49,734 nucleotides of DNA. Origin: Rothia sp. HMSC078H08 (GTDB taxonomy: Bacteria > Actinomycetota > Actinomycetes > Actinomycetales > Micrococcaceae). The position numbers were made by a program, and so were the translations under genes. Positions 1 to 8,599 of the stretch are shown here, one piece after another. The notes beneath the pieces were generated by a model that had not been told where the DNA came from, ran no database searches, and was given only the letters and a program-made list of their open reading frames with translations. Every line of letters starts with the position of its first letter. Position 1 is the first letter of the stretch. The stretch is from assembly GCF_001808955.1 (NCBI RefSeq), contig NZ_KV795243.1, forward strand, positions 75,138 through 124,871, written 5' to 3'.

Positions 1-773
1 ACGCCGGTAGCGCCCGCAGCGCCAAGTACAACCTCGGCGGGGGCAACGAAGTGGCGCACGAACAGCTCGACAACACCATGACCAAGTGGGCTGAAATCCG
101 CTCGAAGAACATGGACCCCAACCGTGAAAGCGTCTTCCACTACATGATTTGGGGTGACGCCTACGACGAGTACGGCTCCTCGGGCCTGGGCTACGTGAGC
201 GGCCGCGGCTTCATCGTGACCGTTGGCCCGCGCTTCTGGGGTAAGTCCGCAACCTCCGACGTGCGCGTGGGCACCTTCATCCACGAGCTGGGCCACAACC
301 TGGGCCTGGGCCACGGCGGTACTGATGACGTGAACGACAAGCCGAACTACCAGAGCGTCATGAACTACAGCTACCAGATTTACGGCGTGCGCCGCGCCAG
401 CGGTGAGCTGAAGTTCAGCTACTCGACCCGCGCTTACAAGACCCTGGACGAGAACAAGCTGGATGAGCGCGCCGGCTTTGGCCGTAACGCCTACGGCTGG
501 CTGTACTTCCGCAAGCCGGCCTGGGAGGGTATCGACTTCAACGGCAACGGCAAGATTGACGACGAGCCGGTCTCGGTGGACCTGAACGGTGACGGCCAGC
601 TGACCGAGCTGACCGCCCCGAATGACCTGGCAACCCTGAAGTTGCAGGCTGAGGGTAAGGAGGCGCAGGGCGGCGTGTACCGTTCCGAGAAGCACCTCTC
701 GGCCGCGATTGATCGCAATGAGATGACCGCCGACATGGCCCGCTCCGAGGGCATGGTCCCGGCGAAGGACTAG
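1..773 (+). CDS. Secreted metzincin-type metalloprotease, 5' truncated by window edge
   Basis: The reading frame is open from base 3, so the gene starts outside the window; 256 residues are visible. They align closely with the complete paralogue at 1954-3042. The zinc-binding motif HELGHNLGLGH (nt 282-314) matches the metzincin pattern HExxHxxGxxH, and a Met-turn-like SVMNYSY follows about 20 residues later. Near the C-terminus two Asp/Asn-rich loops, DFNGNGKID and DLNGDG, resemble calcium-binding loops. From the paralogue one expects an N-terminal Sec signal peptide and action outside the cell on protein substrates, which cannot be named from sequence. A bidirectional terminator follows the stop. 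The GTG at 51 is internal, because upstream codons match the paralogue. The protease class is well supported; the substrate is unknown. Confidence 0.82.
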   Translation, partial: AGSARSAKYNLGGGNEVAHEQLDNTMTKWAEIRSKNMDPNRESVFHYMIWGDAYDEYGSSGLGYVSGRGFIVTVGPRFWGKSATSDVRVGTFIHELGHNLGLGHGGTDDVNDKPNYQSVMNYSYQIYGVRRASGELKFSYSTRAYKTLDENKLDERAGFGRNAYGWLYFRKPAWEGIDFNGNGKIDDEPVSVDLNGDGQLTELTAPNDLATLKLQAEGKEAQGGVYRSEKHLSAAIDRNEMTADMARSEGMVPAKD

Positions 774-808
774 TTCCTAGCGGCGGCCGATAGGCTGAGC
801 CCTAAAGC

Positions 809-847
809 AAAGGGGCCCGGCATCCATATTGGATGCCGGGCCCCTTT
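809..847. terminator. Bidirectional intrinsic terminator
   Basis: A perfect 17-bp stem (809-825 with 831-847) has loop ATATT, with an A run on one side and a T run on the other. It lies between two converging genes and can stop transcription from both. Confidence 0.85.
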
Positions 848-868
848 CTGCTTACTGTGGCGGCCGCG

Positions 869-1720
869 CTATCGGGTAATGGTTGCGGAGGCGCTTGCAC
901 CCGCCAGATCCCGGTAGGTGTACTCGCCGTCATCGGTCAGCTGCATCGCAACGGTGCCGCTGGTGAGCTGAACGGTCGTGGTCAGGGTGTAGCTGGAGGT
1001 CACCTCGGTGAAGTACACCGGAACCTGCGAGGCCAGCACCTGTGCGTAGCGCACGGGGCCGTTGGCGGTCGCGGTCAGGAAGTCCGAGGTGCGGATATCC
1101 AGCACGCCGGTCCAGGTGTTGCCCTCGATGACCGGCTCGTAGAACTTCGCCGCGTAGGCCACGCCGTTGAAGGCGCTCACTGCCGGGTTATTGGTCTTGG
1201 CGCCGCCCTCGCTCTTGTCCAGCGCGGCCACCTCGGCGTCGTTGTCGGTGTCCCACAGCAGCGGCGCGGTGACGTCTTCGGCGGTGGGGAAAGTGAACTC
1301 GAAGGTCACCTGCAGGTGCGCCGAGCCGTACAGGTAGGTGCTGCCCTGGAACTCGCCCTTGGAATTGATGGGGGCGGAAATCCACAGGCCGGCACCGCCG
1401 TACAGGCCCGCACCGACGCTACCGCCGGGGGTGAAGGTGCCGCCGCCTGCGCTCTTCGGGCTCGTGGAGGTTGCGGTCACGTTGGGCACCTGCACGGTGT
1501 AGGAGTCCAGACCGTAGCGGGTGTCGAAATCGTTGGAGGGGTTGGAGTTGAAGGCCTGGGTGAAGACACCGAACCTCATGGTCGGAGTCTCCTGCGCATC
1601 GGTGGACGCCGCGTAGGCGGGTACCGCCGCTGCGGTTGCGATGACGGGGGTGCTCCATGCGGCACCCTTGATGAGTGCGCGGCGGTTCAGACCGTTAGTG
1701 GTGTTCGAGGAAGAAGTCAT
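869..1720 (-). CDS. Tat-exported protein of unknown function
   Basis: A 283-residue protein. I place the start at the ATG at 1720, after an AGAGAG ribosome-binding site; an upstream in-frame ATG at 1756 would only add a histidine-rich stretch. The N-terminus carries NRRALIKGAAW followed by a hydrophobic stretch ending AYA-AS, a twin-arginine signal with a signal peptidase I site around residue 38. The mature part is rich in Thr, Ser and Gly with short beta-strand-like segments, suggesting an all-beta secreted or wall-associated protein. I recognise no catalytic motif. It is divergent from the metalloprotease at 1954 and convergent with the one ending at 773, so it sits inside a secreted-protein cluster. 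Function unknown. Confidence 0.75.
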   Translation of the reverse strand: MTSSSNTTNGLNRRALIKGAAWSTPVIATAAAVPAYAASTDAQETPTMRFGVFTQAFNSNPSNDFDTRYGLDSYTVQVPNVTATSTSPKSAGGGTFTPGGSVGAGLYGGAGLWISAPINSKGEFQGSTYLYGSAHLQVTFEFTFPTAEDVTAPLLWDTDNDAEVAALDKSEGGAKTNNPAVSAFNGVAYAAKFYEPVIEGNTWTGVLDIRTSDFLTATANGPVRYAQVLASQVPVYFTEVTSSYTLTTTVQLTSGTVAMQLTDDGEYTYRDLAGASASATITR

Positions 1721-1953
1721 GGGATCTCTCTTGTTGTGAAAAATGTGGTGATGCATGTGATTTGAATTACTGATACTCTAATGTAATTCAGCTCATCTTC
1801 AAAATTATCTCAACTTTTACTTCAATGTATGAACATTGCGGCACCCAGCTCACCTAATACGTGAAACGGGAGCATCATGGAAACCGTGGAGAACGCCCTC
1901 CCGGAAAACTCCACAGAAACACCACCGGTCACCACACACTGAAGGAACACAAC

Positions 1954-3042
1954 ATGGCATTTATGAAGAGCGCACGCGTCACGCTTGCCTCCCTCGCAGT
2001 GCTCTGCCTGGGCACTATCGCAGCCCCCGCAGCAAACGCCTACAGCCCCGATATTGACGGCGACGGCATCCCCAACACCTGGGAAATGAAGGGCTACGAC
2101 GCTGACGGCGACGGCAAAATCGACGTCGACTTCCCCGCAATGGGCGCAGACCCCAACCACAAGGACATCTTCGTTGAGATGGACTACATGGCAGGTCTGC
2201 TGCCCAGCGAAGACGAACTGGACCGCATCACCAAGATTTATGCCGACCTGCCCCTGCGCAACCCCGACGGCACTACCGGCGTGAACATCCACCTGGACGC
2301 CGGTAGCGCCCGCAGCGCCAAGTACAACCTGGGCGGCGGCAACGAAATCAGCTACCAGGCACTCGACAGCGAATTCAAGGCACTCCACCGCATCAAGGCA
2401 ACCGAAGGTAAGTTCAACCCCGCCCGCGAAGGCACCTTCCACTACGTCATCTGGGGCGACTACTACGACAACAGCACCTCCTCCGGCATTGCTAACTTCG
2501 GCGGCCGCAACCTCATGGTCACCGTCGGCCCGCACTTCTGGGGCGAGGCAACCAGCGACATCCGCGTGGCAGTGTTCGTGCACGAGCTCGGCCACAACCT
2601 CGCACTGAGCCACGGCGGCTGGGACGAAATCAACTACAAGCCCAACTACTACAGCGTCATGAACTACCAGTACACCCTCACCGGCGTGCCCATGGCTGAC
2701 GGTAGCCGCTACTTCGGCTACTCCACCGCCGAATACCGCATGCTCAACGAGGCGAAGCTGTACGAGGCGCGCGGCTTCGGTCCCCGCGCGGCTGGCTTCC
2801 TGTACAAGGGCAAGCCCGCCGACCAGCCGATTGACTTCAACGGCAACGGCAAGATCGACACCGAGCCGGTGTCCGTGGACCTGAACGGTGACGGCATGAT
2901 CACGAACCTGGGCGCGGCAAGCGATGTGAAGATGATCCGCTTCCAGGCGACCGAGCACCCCGAGAAGGACAAGGGCCCCGAGCACATTGAGCCGAGCGGC
3001 ATTACCGCCGAACACGCTCGTTCGCTGGGCCTGATCAAGTAG
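1954..3042 (+). CDS. Secreted metzincin-type metalloprotease
   Basis: A 362-residue protein starting at ATG 1954, seven bases after AAGGA; a longer frame from 1861 lacks such a site. A Sec signal peptide ends near APAANA (about residue 29). Next comes a calcium-loop-rich segment, DIDGDGIPNTWE and DADGDGKIDVD, typical of secreted actinobacterial proteins with thrombospondin type 3-like or EF-like loops. The catalytic motif HELGHNLALSH is at residues 210-220: zinc ligands H210, H214 and H220, general base E211. A Met-turn candidate, SVMNYQY, follows, then two more Asp/Asn loops near the C-terminus. It is the paralogue of the truncated gene at the window start. The substrate is unknown; a host or dietary protein is only inference. 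Confidence 0.87.
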   Translation: MAFMKSARVTLASLAVLCLGTIAAPAANAYSPDIDGDGIPNTWEMKGYDADGDGKIDVDFPAMGADPNHKDIFVEMDYMAGLLPSEDELDRITKIYADLPLRNPDGTTGVNIHLDAGSARSAKYNLGGGNEISYQALDSEFKALHRIKATEGKFNPAREGTFHYVIWGDYYDNSTSSGIANFGGRNLMVTVGPHFWGEATSDIRVAVFVHELGHNLALSHGGWDEINYKPNYYSVMNYQYTLTGVPMADGSRYFGYSTAEYRMLNEAKLYEARGFGPRAAGFLYKGKPADQPIDFNGNGKIDTEPVSVDLNGDGMITNLGAASDVKMIRFQATEHPEKDKGPEHIEPSGITAEHARSLGLIK

Positions 3043-3102
3043 GCTGACTGGACGGTGCAACGCCAACAAAAAGCCCTGTCAGCTTAGTAAAATGGCATAG
3101 CA

Positions 3103-3144
3103 AAAGGTGCGGATACCGAATCAGCATTCGGTATCCGCACCTTT
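3103..3144. terminator. Bidirectional intrinsic terminator
   Basis: A perfect 18-bp stem (3103-3120 with 3127-3144), starting AAAGG and ending CCTTT, serves the converging metalloprotease and acetyl-CoA synthetase genes. Confidence 0.85.
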
Positions 3145-3163
3145 ACTCTATGTAGATTTTAGC

Positions 3164-3211
3164 TCAGCGCAGCTTTCAGCGCAGCTTTCAGCGCAGCGCT
3201 CAGCTCAGCAG
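3164..3211. repeat. 12-bp tandem repeat, four units
   Basis: TCAGCGCAGCTT occurs twice exactly, followed by TCAGCGCAGCGC and TCAGCTCAGCAG, directly downstream of the acetyl-CoA synthetase stop codon. On the minus strand one frame would read Lys-Ala-Ala-Leu per unit, but it lies after the stop. Confidence 0.8.
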
Positions 3212-3217
3212 CAGAGC

Positions 3218-5341
3218 CTAGACAGCCTCGCTCACGCGGCCGGTATCCACCAGCACCTGCGCAATGTGGCCCAGTGCCTCCTCATTCTGCAGCGAAGAAA
3301 CATCGCCCAACGAGCGGCCCTGGTACAGCTCACCGAGCAGACGGCGAGTAATCTTACCCGAACGGGTCTTCGGGATATCGGCAACCGCCACAACGTCCTT
3401 CGGCTTAGCAATCGGGCCAATGTGCTCACGCACGTGCGCGGTCAGCGCCGCCTTCAGCTCATCCTCAGTCAGGTCCTTACCCTCATCGGTGAGCGTCACG
3501 TAGGCGACCGCCTGGTGACCGGTCAGCTCATCCTCCACGGGGCAGACACCAGCCTCAACCACAGCCGGGTGAGTCACCAGAGCCGACTCAATCTCAATCG
3601 TGGACAGGCGGTGACCCGAAATGTTAATCACGTCATCAATACGGCCGAGGATGTACACGTTACCCTCTTCGTCTTCCTTCGCGCCGTCGCCAGCGAGGAA
3701 CCAGCCGCGCTCGCCGTAGTGACGCCAGTAGGAATCCAGGTAACGCTGCGGGTTCTGCCACACGGTACGAGCCATCGACGGGCCAATCTTATCGACCACG
3801 ATGAAGCCCTGCTTGCCGGGTTCGACCGGGTCGCCGTGCTCATCCACCACGCGGGTGGACACGCCGGGAACGGCGCGGGTAGCGCAACCGGGCAGGGGAG
3901 TGCAGTGCGGGGTGCCCTCCGGGTAGGTGCCCTCGGGTGCGAATGCGGGGTCGTGCGGGCGCGGGGAGCACACGGTCGAACCGGTCTCCGACTGCCACCA
4001 GGTGTCGATGAACGCCGCAGTACCGCCGCCCACGTGCTGACGCAGCCAGCGCCACGCCTCCGGGTTGATGGATTCGCCCACCGAACCGAGCAGGCGCACA
4101 GTCGAGAAGTCGTACTTGCCGGGCTCCGGGCCGTTCGGGAACGCACCCATGAGGGAACGAATCAGGGTCGGTGCGGTGTAGTAGTTGGTCACGCCGTAGC
4201 GCTCAATAACCTCAAAGTGACGGCCGTAGTGCGGGGTGTTCGGGGTACCCTCGTAAATCACCTCGGACACGCCGTTAACCAGCGGACCATAAATTTCGTA
4301 GGTGTGCGCGGTCACCCAGGCGAGGTCGGCGGTGCACCAGTGAACGGTGGACTCTACCTTCTCGGGGTCGTTGACGGCGGACAGCTCGTCGGGGCGTAGC
4401 ACGCCGTTCTCGTCCACGTAATCCGGCAGCAGATCGTACAGCAGCGCGTGAGTGTACGCGGTCTGCACCAGGTATCCAGCCATGGTGTGCACCAGGCCCT
4501 TGGGCTTACCGGTGGTGCCGGAGGTGTAAATGATGAACAGCGGGTCTTCTGCGTCGTGCAGTTCGTAGGCGTGGGTGTCCGGCTGATCGTCGACCAGGTC
4601 GTGGTACCAGACGTCGCGACCCTCGGTCCAGGGAACCTCAGCGTGCGCTACGGGGTCGGAGGCGCTGGTGCGGTCCACCACGATAACGTGCTCAATGTTG
4701 TTCTCACCGGAGCAAGCTTCGTCGGCGTTCACCTTCACGGGAACGACCTTGCCGCGGCGGTTCTGGCCGTCGGTGGTGATGAGAACCTTCGCGCCGGTGT
4801 CTTCCACACGGAACTTCAGCGCCTCAGCGGAGAAACCACCGAAGACGAGGGAGTGGATCGCGCCAATACGCGCGCAGGCGAGGGTGAAAATAATGGTTTC
4901 GGGGATGACGGGCAGGTAGATGACTACGCGGTCACCCTTACGCACGCCCAGGGACAGCAGGCCGTTCGCTGCCTTCGCGATGCGGCGCTGCAGCTCGGCG
5001 TAGGTGATGGCTTCGCGGTCGCCGGGTTCACCTTCAAAGTAGAGGGCGACCTTGTCGCCGCGGCCCGCCTCCACGTGGCGGTCCACGCAGTTGTAGGCGA
5101 CGTTCAGCTTACCGCCCTCGAACCACTTAATTTCGGGGATCGTGAACTGTTCGATGCCTTCCTCATCGAAGCCGAGGGACTTCGGCTTCTCGAAGCGGTG
5201 CGCGGTGTGCCAGGGCTCAGCCCAGGTGAGGCGCTGCGCCTGCTTCTCCCAGAACGCGACGCGTGCCTCGTCAGATTCGAGGGCGGGGTTCGGGGTGGGG
5301 TTCAGCGGGTCGGTGAACGAGTAGGGGGTGGGCAGTCCCAT
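3218..5341 (-). CDS. acsA: Acetyl-CoA synthetase (AMP-forming)
   Basis: Converts acetate, ATP and CoA to acetyl-CoA, AMP and pyrophosphate in the cytoplasm. Visible signatures are the P-loop-like YTSGTTGKPKGLVHT, the acetate/adenylate region DTWWQSETGS, the hinge SGHRLSTIEIESAL, and the C-terminal KTRSGKITRRLL containing the lysine that is acetylated in this family. The product is 707 residues, slightly longer than the usual 650 or so. I start at the ATG at 5341, five bases after GGGAG. The in-frame ATG at 5365 lies inside the conserved riboswitch core (GGTGCTAATGCC), and the frame up to 5569 runs through the riboswitch, so those starts are unlikely. The gene is monocistronic, has a SAM-I leader and ends at a bidirectional terminator. 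Family assignment is very secure; the SAM control is unusual. Confidence 0.95.
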   Translation of the reverse strand: MGLPTPYSFTDPLNPTPNPALESDEARVAFWEKQAQRLTWAEPWHTAHRFEKPKSLGFDEEGIEQFTIPEIKWFEGGKLNVAYNCVDRHVEAGRGDKVALYFEGEPGDREAITYAELQRRIAKAANGLLSLGVRKGDRVVIYLPVIPETIIFTLACARIGAIHSLVFGGFSAEALKFRVEDTGAKVLITTDGQNRRGKVVPVKVNADEACSGENNIEHVIVVDRTSASDPVAHAEVPWTEGRDVWYHDLVDDQPDTHAYELHDAEDPLFIIYTSGTTGKPKGLVHTMAGYLVQTAYTHALLYDLLPDYVDENGVLRPDELSAVNDPEKVESTVHWCTADLAWVTAHTYEIYGPLVNGVSEVIYEGTPNTPHYGRHFEVIERYGVTNYYTAPTLIRSLMGAFPNGPEPGKYDFSTVRLLGSVGESINPEAWRWLRQHVGGGTAAFIDTWWQSETGSTVCSPRPHDPAFAPEGTYPEGTPHCTPLPGCATRAVPGVSTRVVDEHGDPVEPGKQGFIVVDKIGPSMARTVWQNPQRYLDSYWRHYGERGWFLAGDGAKEDEEGNVYILGRIDDVINISGHRLSTIEIESALVTHPAVVEAGVCPVEDELTGHQAVAYVTLTDEGKDLTEDELKAALTAHVREHIGPIAKPKDVVAVADIPKTRSGKITRRLLGELYQGRSLGDVSSLQNEEALGHIAQVLVDTGRVSEAV

Positions 5342-5348
5342 TTTTCTC

Positions 5349-5477
5349 CCATCGGTTGCTGGCATTAGCACCCTTGCTCGCCGCGCCGCTGTCTGTGTGA
5401 CCGTGGGGTCTGTGTGTGCGTTGGCGAGGGGGTTGCTGCGACGTCGTTGAGCCAGGTCTCTCGGTCGCTCTGGATGG
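5349..5477 (-). promoter_or_regulatory. SAM-I (S-box) riboswitch upstream of acsA
   Basis: On the minus strand the leader holds the S-box landmarks in order: P1 strand CCATC (5473-5477), CAGAG, P2 strand GCGAC, GAGAGACCTGGCTC, returning GTCGC, AGCAACC, a long variable P3 arm closed by CTCGCC with GGCGAG, then GGTGCTAATGCC and P1 strand GATGG (5349-5353). The core is nearly identical to the leader at 8600-8690. The closing P1 strand runs into the GGGAG ribosome-binding site, so ligand-stabilised P1 should block translation. Identification rests on motif order and pairing, not on a covariance search. Confidence 0.8.
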
Positions 5478-5579
5478 TTTGCCTTCTTAGTAAAGCGCGC
5501 TCCGGGCTCGGACGCAAAGGGGACCGTCATATTCGGAATGGTGAGTACCAGTTCGTAATATAACGACATATTTAAAGAC

Positions 5580-5616
5580 CCCGCCCCGCGCTCACTGCTG
5601 TGGGGCGCGGGGCGGG
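5580..5616. terminator. GC-rich hairpin, terminator-like
   Basis: A perfect 12-bp stem (5580-5591 with 5605-5616) lies between the end of the ABC operon and the acsA leader. On the minus strand a short U-containing tail follows. It may be a backup terminator. Confidence 0.5.
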
Positions 5617-5728
5617 ATTCATCATCATCATTCAGTAGGCGACAGGTTTCCCCGCCGACTTCTTTCTCCGGCGCGTAGCGATGATTAGCTCACCTTCGGG
5701 GAGCAGCCACGCGGCGGACATCTCTCCT

Positions 5729-5748
5729 AAAACTCAGCGCGTGCTGAG
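5729..5748 (-). terminator. Intrinsic terminator of the sulfonate ABC operon
   Basis: On the minus strand the stem CTCAGC/GCTGAG has a 4-nt loop followed by four U, 37 bases after the permease stop codon. Confidence 0.7.
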
Positions 5749-5784
5749 TGTTGCGTTTAGCTGTGGTGCTAATTGCTGGTGGCG

Positions 5785-6627
5785 TTAGTTGCTGGGGTAC
5801 TTCGCCTTCACCCAGCGCTCGAACACGCCCACCAGCGCGTCGGTAATCTTACCGAGCACCGCCAGCGCCACAATAGCCAGCAGCAGGCGGTCGGTACGGC
5901 CGTTGTTCTGCGAGTCGGTCAGCAGGTAACCCAGACCCATGGATGCACCCAGCAGCTCAGCGGCGACCAGGAACAGCCACGCCTGAGCCAGCGCCAGACG
6001 CAGACCCGAAACCACCGACGGCAGAACCGCGGGAAGCTGAACCGTGGTGAACAGACGCAGACCCTTCAGGCCGAAGGCGCGTGCCGCCTCCACGAGCTTC
6101 GGGTCAACGTGCGCCAGAGCCGCAGAAACCGTGGTGTACACCGGGAAGAACGCACCAATAGCAACCAGGGTCACCTTGGAATTCTCACCAATACCAATCC
6201 ACAGCAGAAGCAGCGGAACCCACGCCAGGGAGGGCACGGCACGCAGCGCACCAATGGTCGGTGCGGCAATCAGACGCACCGGTGCAGACAAGCCAATCAG
6301 CGCACCCAGCACCAGGCCGAGTACGGCACCAATACCGAAACCAATCAGCACACGCTGAGTAGAAATCGCCACGTGGCGGCCCAACTCGCCGCGCTGCGCC
6401 AGCTCAATACCGGCATTGACCACACGGTCGGGGGAGGGCAACTGAACCTGGGTGAACACGCCGTTGGTGCTCAGGATGTACCAGAGGGCAATCAACGCCA
6501 GGGGAAGAATCAGACCCAGGTACTGCTTACCGGCGAACGGGTTCGACGGCAGCTTCACGGAAGAGACACGCTTCTCAGAACGCTCAGCGCGAGTGCTGGA
6601 GGCGGCGGTAATCGTTGCGGCGGTCAT
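5785..6627 (-). CDS. ssuC: Sulfonate-type ABC transporter permease
   Basis: A 280-residue inner-membrane permease of the BPD-transp-1 (MetI-like) fold with about six hydrophobic helices. The ATPase-contacting EAA loop is visible as VEAARAFGLKGLRLFTTVQLP around residues 188-208. Length and the C-terminal GLGYLL segment fit the SsuC/TauC/nitrate permease group. Its ATG shares one base with the stop of the binding-protein gene (TAATG), so the two are translationally coupled. It is the last gene of the ATPase, binding protein, permease operon. The sulfonate substrate is inferred from the family and the SAM riboswitch in front of the operon; taurine or another organosulfur compound is equally possible. 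Confidence 0.85.
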   Translation of the reverse strand: MTAATITAASSTRAERSEKRVSSVKLPSNPFAGKQYLGLILPLALIALWYILSTNGVFTQVQLPSPDRVVNAGIELAQRGELGRHVAISTQRVLIGFGIGAVLGLVLGALIGLSAPVRLIAAPTIGALRAVPSLAWVPLLLLWIGIGENSKVTLVAIGAFFPVYTTVSAALAHVDPKLVEAARAFGLKGLRLFTTVQLPAVLPSVVSGLRLALAQAWLFLVAAELLGASMGLGYLLTDSQNNGRTDRLLLAIVALAVLGKITDALVGVFERWVKAKYPSN

Positions 6628-7691
6628 TACTTCTCAACCACCTTTGCGATCTTCTCAACGGCTGCGCTGTCAGCCTTCTTTGCGAACTGGTCGTCCACAA
6701 TGCTGTTCAGTGCCTTGTCCACGTCGGACTGGGAGGGAACGTCGCCGGACTCCACCAGAATCGGGCCGACACCCTTGAGAACCTCAACCTGCTTAGCGCC
6801 CGGAACCGGGTCGATATCCAGGTGGGTGCGCTCCATGACGACCTGGGCGGTCTCGTGCTTAATGCCGGACTCCTCCTCGACAATCTTCACAGCCTCTTCG
6901 GGGTTCTTCTTAGCCCAGGCGCGAGCGTACTCGTACACGTCCACGATGGTCTGTGCGGCGGTCGGGTTGGACTGAATGAACTTCTCGGTCGCGTTCAGGA
7001 ATCCGTAGGTGTTGAAGTTCAGGTTGCGGTAGAAGAGCACGTCGCCGCTTTCCACCTCGGCAGCAGCCATGATCGGGTCCAGGCCACTCCACGCGTTGAC
7101 CTGACCGTTATCCAGGGCGGTGCGGCCGTCGGCGTGCTGCAGGTTCTGAATGGTCAGGTCCGAAGCGGAAATACCCTCCTGCTTGAGTGCCTGCAGCAGC
7201 AGGAAGTACGGGTCGGTACCCTTGGTCACGGCAACGGTCTTACCCTTCAGGTCCGCAACCTTAGTGATGCCCGAATCCTTGCGGGTCACCAGTGCCGACC
7301 ATTCCGGCTGCGAGTAGAGGCTAATGACCTTGATGGGGGAGCCATTAGCGCGTGCCAGCAGCGCCGCCGAACCGGCGGTCGAGCCGACATCAATATTGCC
7401 GCTACGCAGCGCCTCATTCGCCTTGTTCGAGCCGGCCGACTTGACCCACTCAACCTTCTTACCCTCGGCGGCGAGGGCGGTCTCAAGCCAACCCTTCTTG
7501 CGGATAATCAGGGACAGCGGGTTGTAGGTCGCGTAGTCAATGGTCACGGTGTTCTGGCCGCCACCACCGGCAGCACCGGAGGCGTTAGCGGAACCGGAAC
7601 CTTCACCGGCGCAGGCGCTGAGCAGAGTAGCAAAAGCGGCGGCTGCGGCAAGGGACTTGAGGGCGGTACGGCGAGACGGGGAGTAAGTCAT
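6627..7691 (-). CDS. ssuA: Sulfonate-type ABC transporter substrate-binding lipoprotein
   Basis: A 354-residue extracellular lipoprotein of the SsuA/nitrate-binding (NMT1-like) family. The N-terminus SRRTALKSLAAAAAF followed by LLSACAG is a Tat-like signal with a lipobox; Cys near residue 27 would be lipidated. The mature part contains DYATYNPLSLIIRKKGWLE, a typical opening of this family, and a GNIDVGSTAGSA segment near the ligand site. I start at ATG 7691, since the longer frame to 7850 overlaps the ATPase gene. The 64-base gap to the ATPase gene and one-base overlap with the permease indicate a single transcript. It captures the organosulfur ligand and delivers it to the permease. Confidence 0.85.
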   Translation of the reverse strand: MTYSPSRRTALKSLAAAAAFATLLSACAGEGSGSANASGAAGGGGQNTVTIDYATYNPLSLIIRKKGWLETALAAEGKKVEWVKSAGSNKANEALRSGNIDVGSTAGSAALLARANGSPIKVISLYSQPEWSALVTRKDSGITKVADLKGKTVAVTKGTDPYFLLLQALKQEGISASDLTIQNLQHADGRTALDNGQVNAWSGLDPIMAAAEVESGDVLFYRNLNFNTYGFLNATEKFIQSNPTAAQTIVDVYEYARAWAKKNPEEAVKIVEEESGIKHETAQVVMERTHLDIDPVPGAKQVEVLKGVGPILVESGDVPSQSDVDKALNSIVDDQFAKKADSAAVEKIAKVVEK

Positions 7692-7755
7692 GATGAAATC
7701 TTTTCGCTTCTGAAGATGATGATGTGATGTGTGAGAAATGCGTTTCGTGGCGGCT

Positions 7756-8592
7756 TTAGGCGTTATCTTCCACGCCGAGCTCAGCCAACAGTTCGCTACG
7801 CAGCGCCGTGATCTCTGCATCGGCGCGGTCACGCGGGTGAGAACGGTCAACGGTCACAATGCGCTGGATGGTGGCGGGCGCCTCCGGGGTGTCCTTACCG
7901 AGGACAATCACCCGGTCAGAGAGGTACAGCGCCTCTTCCACATCGTGGGTGACCAGCAGAATCGTGGTCGGGTCTTGACGGTGCACGTCCAACAGCAAAT
8001 CCTGCATGTTGATGCGGGTCAGCGCGTCCAGAGCACCGAAGGGCTCGTCGAGCAGCAACACGCCGGGGTTGCGTGCGAGCGCTCGCGCCAGGGACACGCG
8101 CTGAGCCATACCGCCTGAAATTTCCTTGGGACGGTGGGTTGCGTATTCACCCAGGCCGACTAGGTCGAGCAGGCGCGCTACGGATGCTGCACCTTCAGAT
8201 TTTTTGGTGCCCTGCGGCAGTCCGAGCGCCACGTTGTCGGCGACGGTGCGCCAGGGGAGCAGGCGCGGTTCCTGGAAACCGATAGCTACGCGGGGGTCGA
8301 GGCCGGTCACTGCCTTCTCGCCGATACGCACGGTACCTGCGGTGATGCGGTTCAGGCCTGCTGCTGCACGCAGGAGGGTGGATTTGCCGCATCCGGAGGA
8401 TCCGATGACGGAGATAATCTCGCCGGGGGCTGCGGTGAAGGAGACTCCGCGAAGAACTTCGTGGGTTCCGCCGGGCACGGGGAAAGACTGTCCGACGTCT
8501 TCAAAGCTCAAGGGGACGGCGGCGGTGGATACGGCACGGCGGCCGTTCTTTTCACTGGTGGGTACGTCAGTTACTGCACTGTTGAGTGTCAT
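7756..8592 (-). CDS. ssuB: Sulfonate-type ABC transporter ATP-binding protein
   Basis: A 278-residue ATPase and first gene of the operon. Walker A is GSSGCGKST, the signature is ISGGMAQRVSLARAL, Walker B is VLLLDEPFGALD and the switch histidine is in LLVTHDVEEAL. These are the features of the SsuB/TauB/NrtD group. The start at 8592 lies 7 bases after the closing strand of a SAM-I riboswitch, with GGAAG as ribosome-binding site. It powers uptake through the downstream permease. Sulfonate specificity is inferred from family and riboswitch. High-SAM repression of the whole operon would be expected. Confidence 0.87.
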   Translation of the reverse strand: MTLNSAVTDVPTSEKNGRRAVSTAAVPLSFEDVGQSFPVPGGTHEVLRGVSFTAAPGEIISVIGSSGCGKSTLLRAAAGLNRITAGTVRIGEKAVTGLDPRVAIGFQEPRLLPWRTVADNVALGLPQGTKKSEGAASVARLLDLVGLGEYATHRPKEISGGMAQRVSLARALARNPGVLLLDEPFGALDALTRINMQDLLLDVHRQDPTTILLVTHDVEEALYLSDRVIVLGKDTPEAPATIQRIVTVDRSHPRDRADAEITALRSELLAELGVEDNA

Positions 8593-8599
8593 GTCACTT

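Noticed and set aside
3107..4399. 430-codon open frame on the plus strand
   Set aside because: It is the shadow of acsA; it begins inside a terminator and a tandem repeat.
5478..5569. N-terminal extension of acetyl-CoA synthetase up to 5569
   Set aside because: The frame is open only because it reads through the riboswitch region; the extra residues do not resemble the family.
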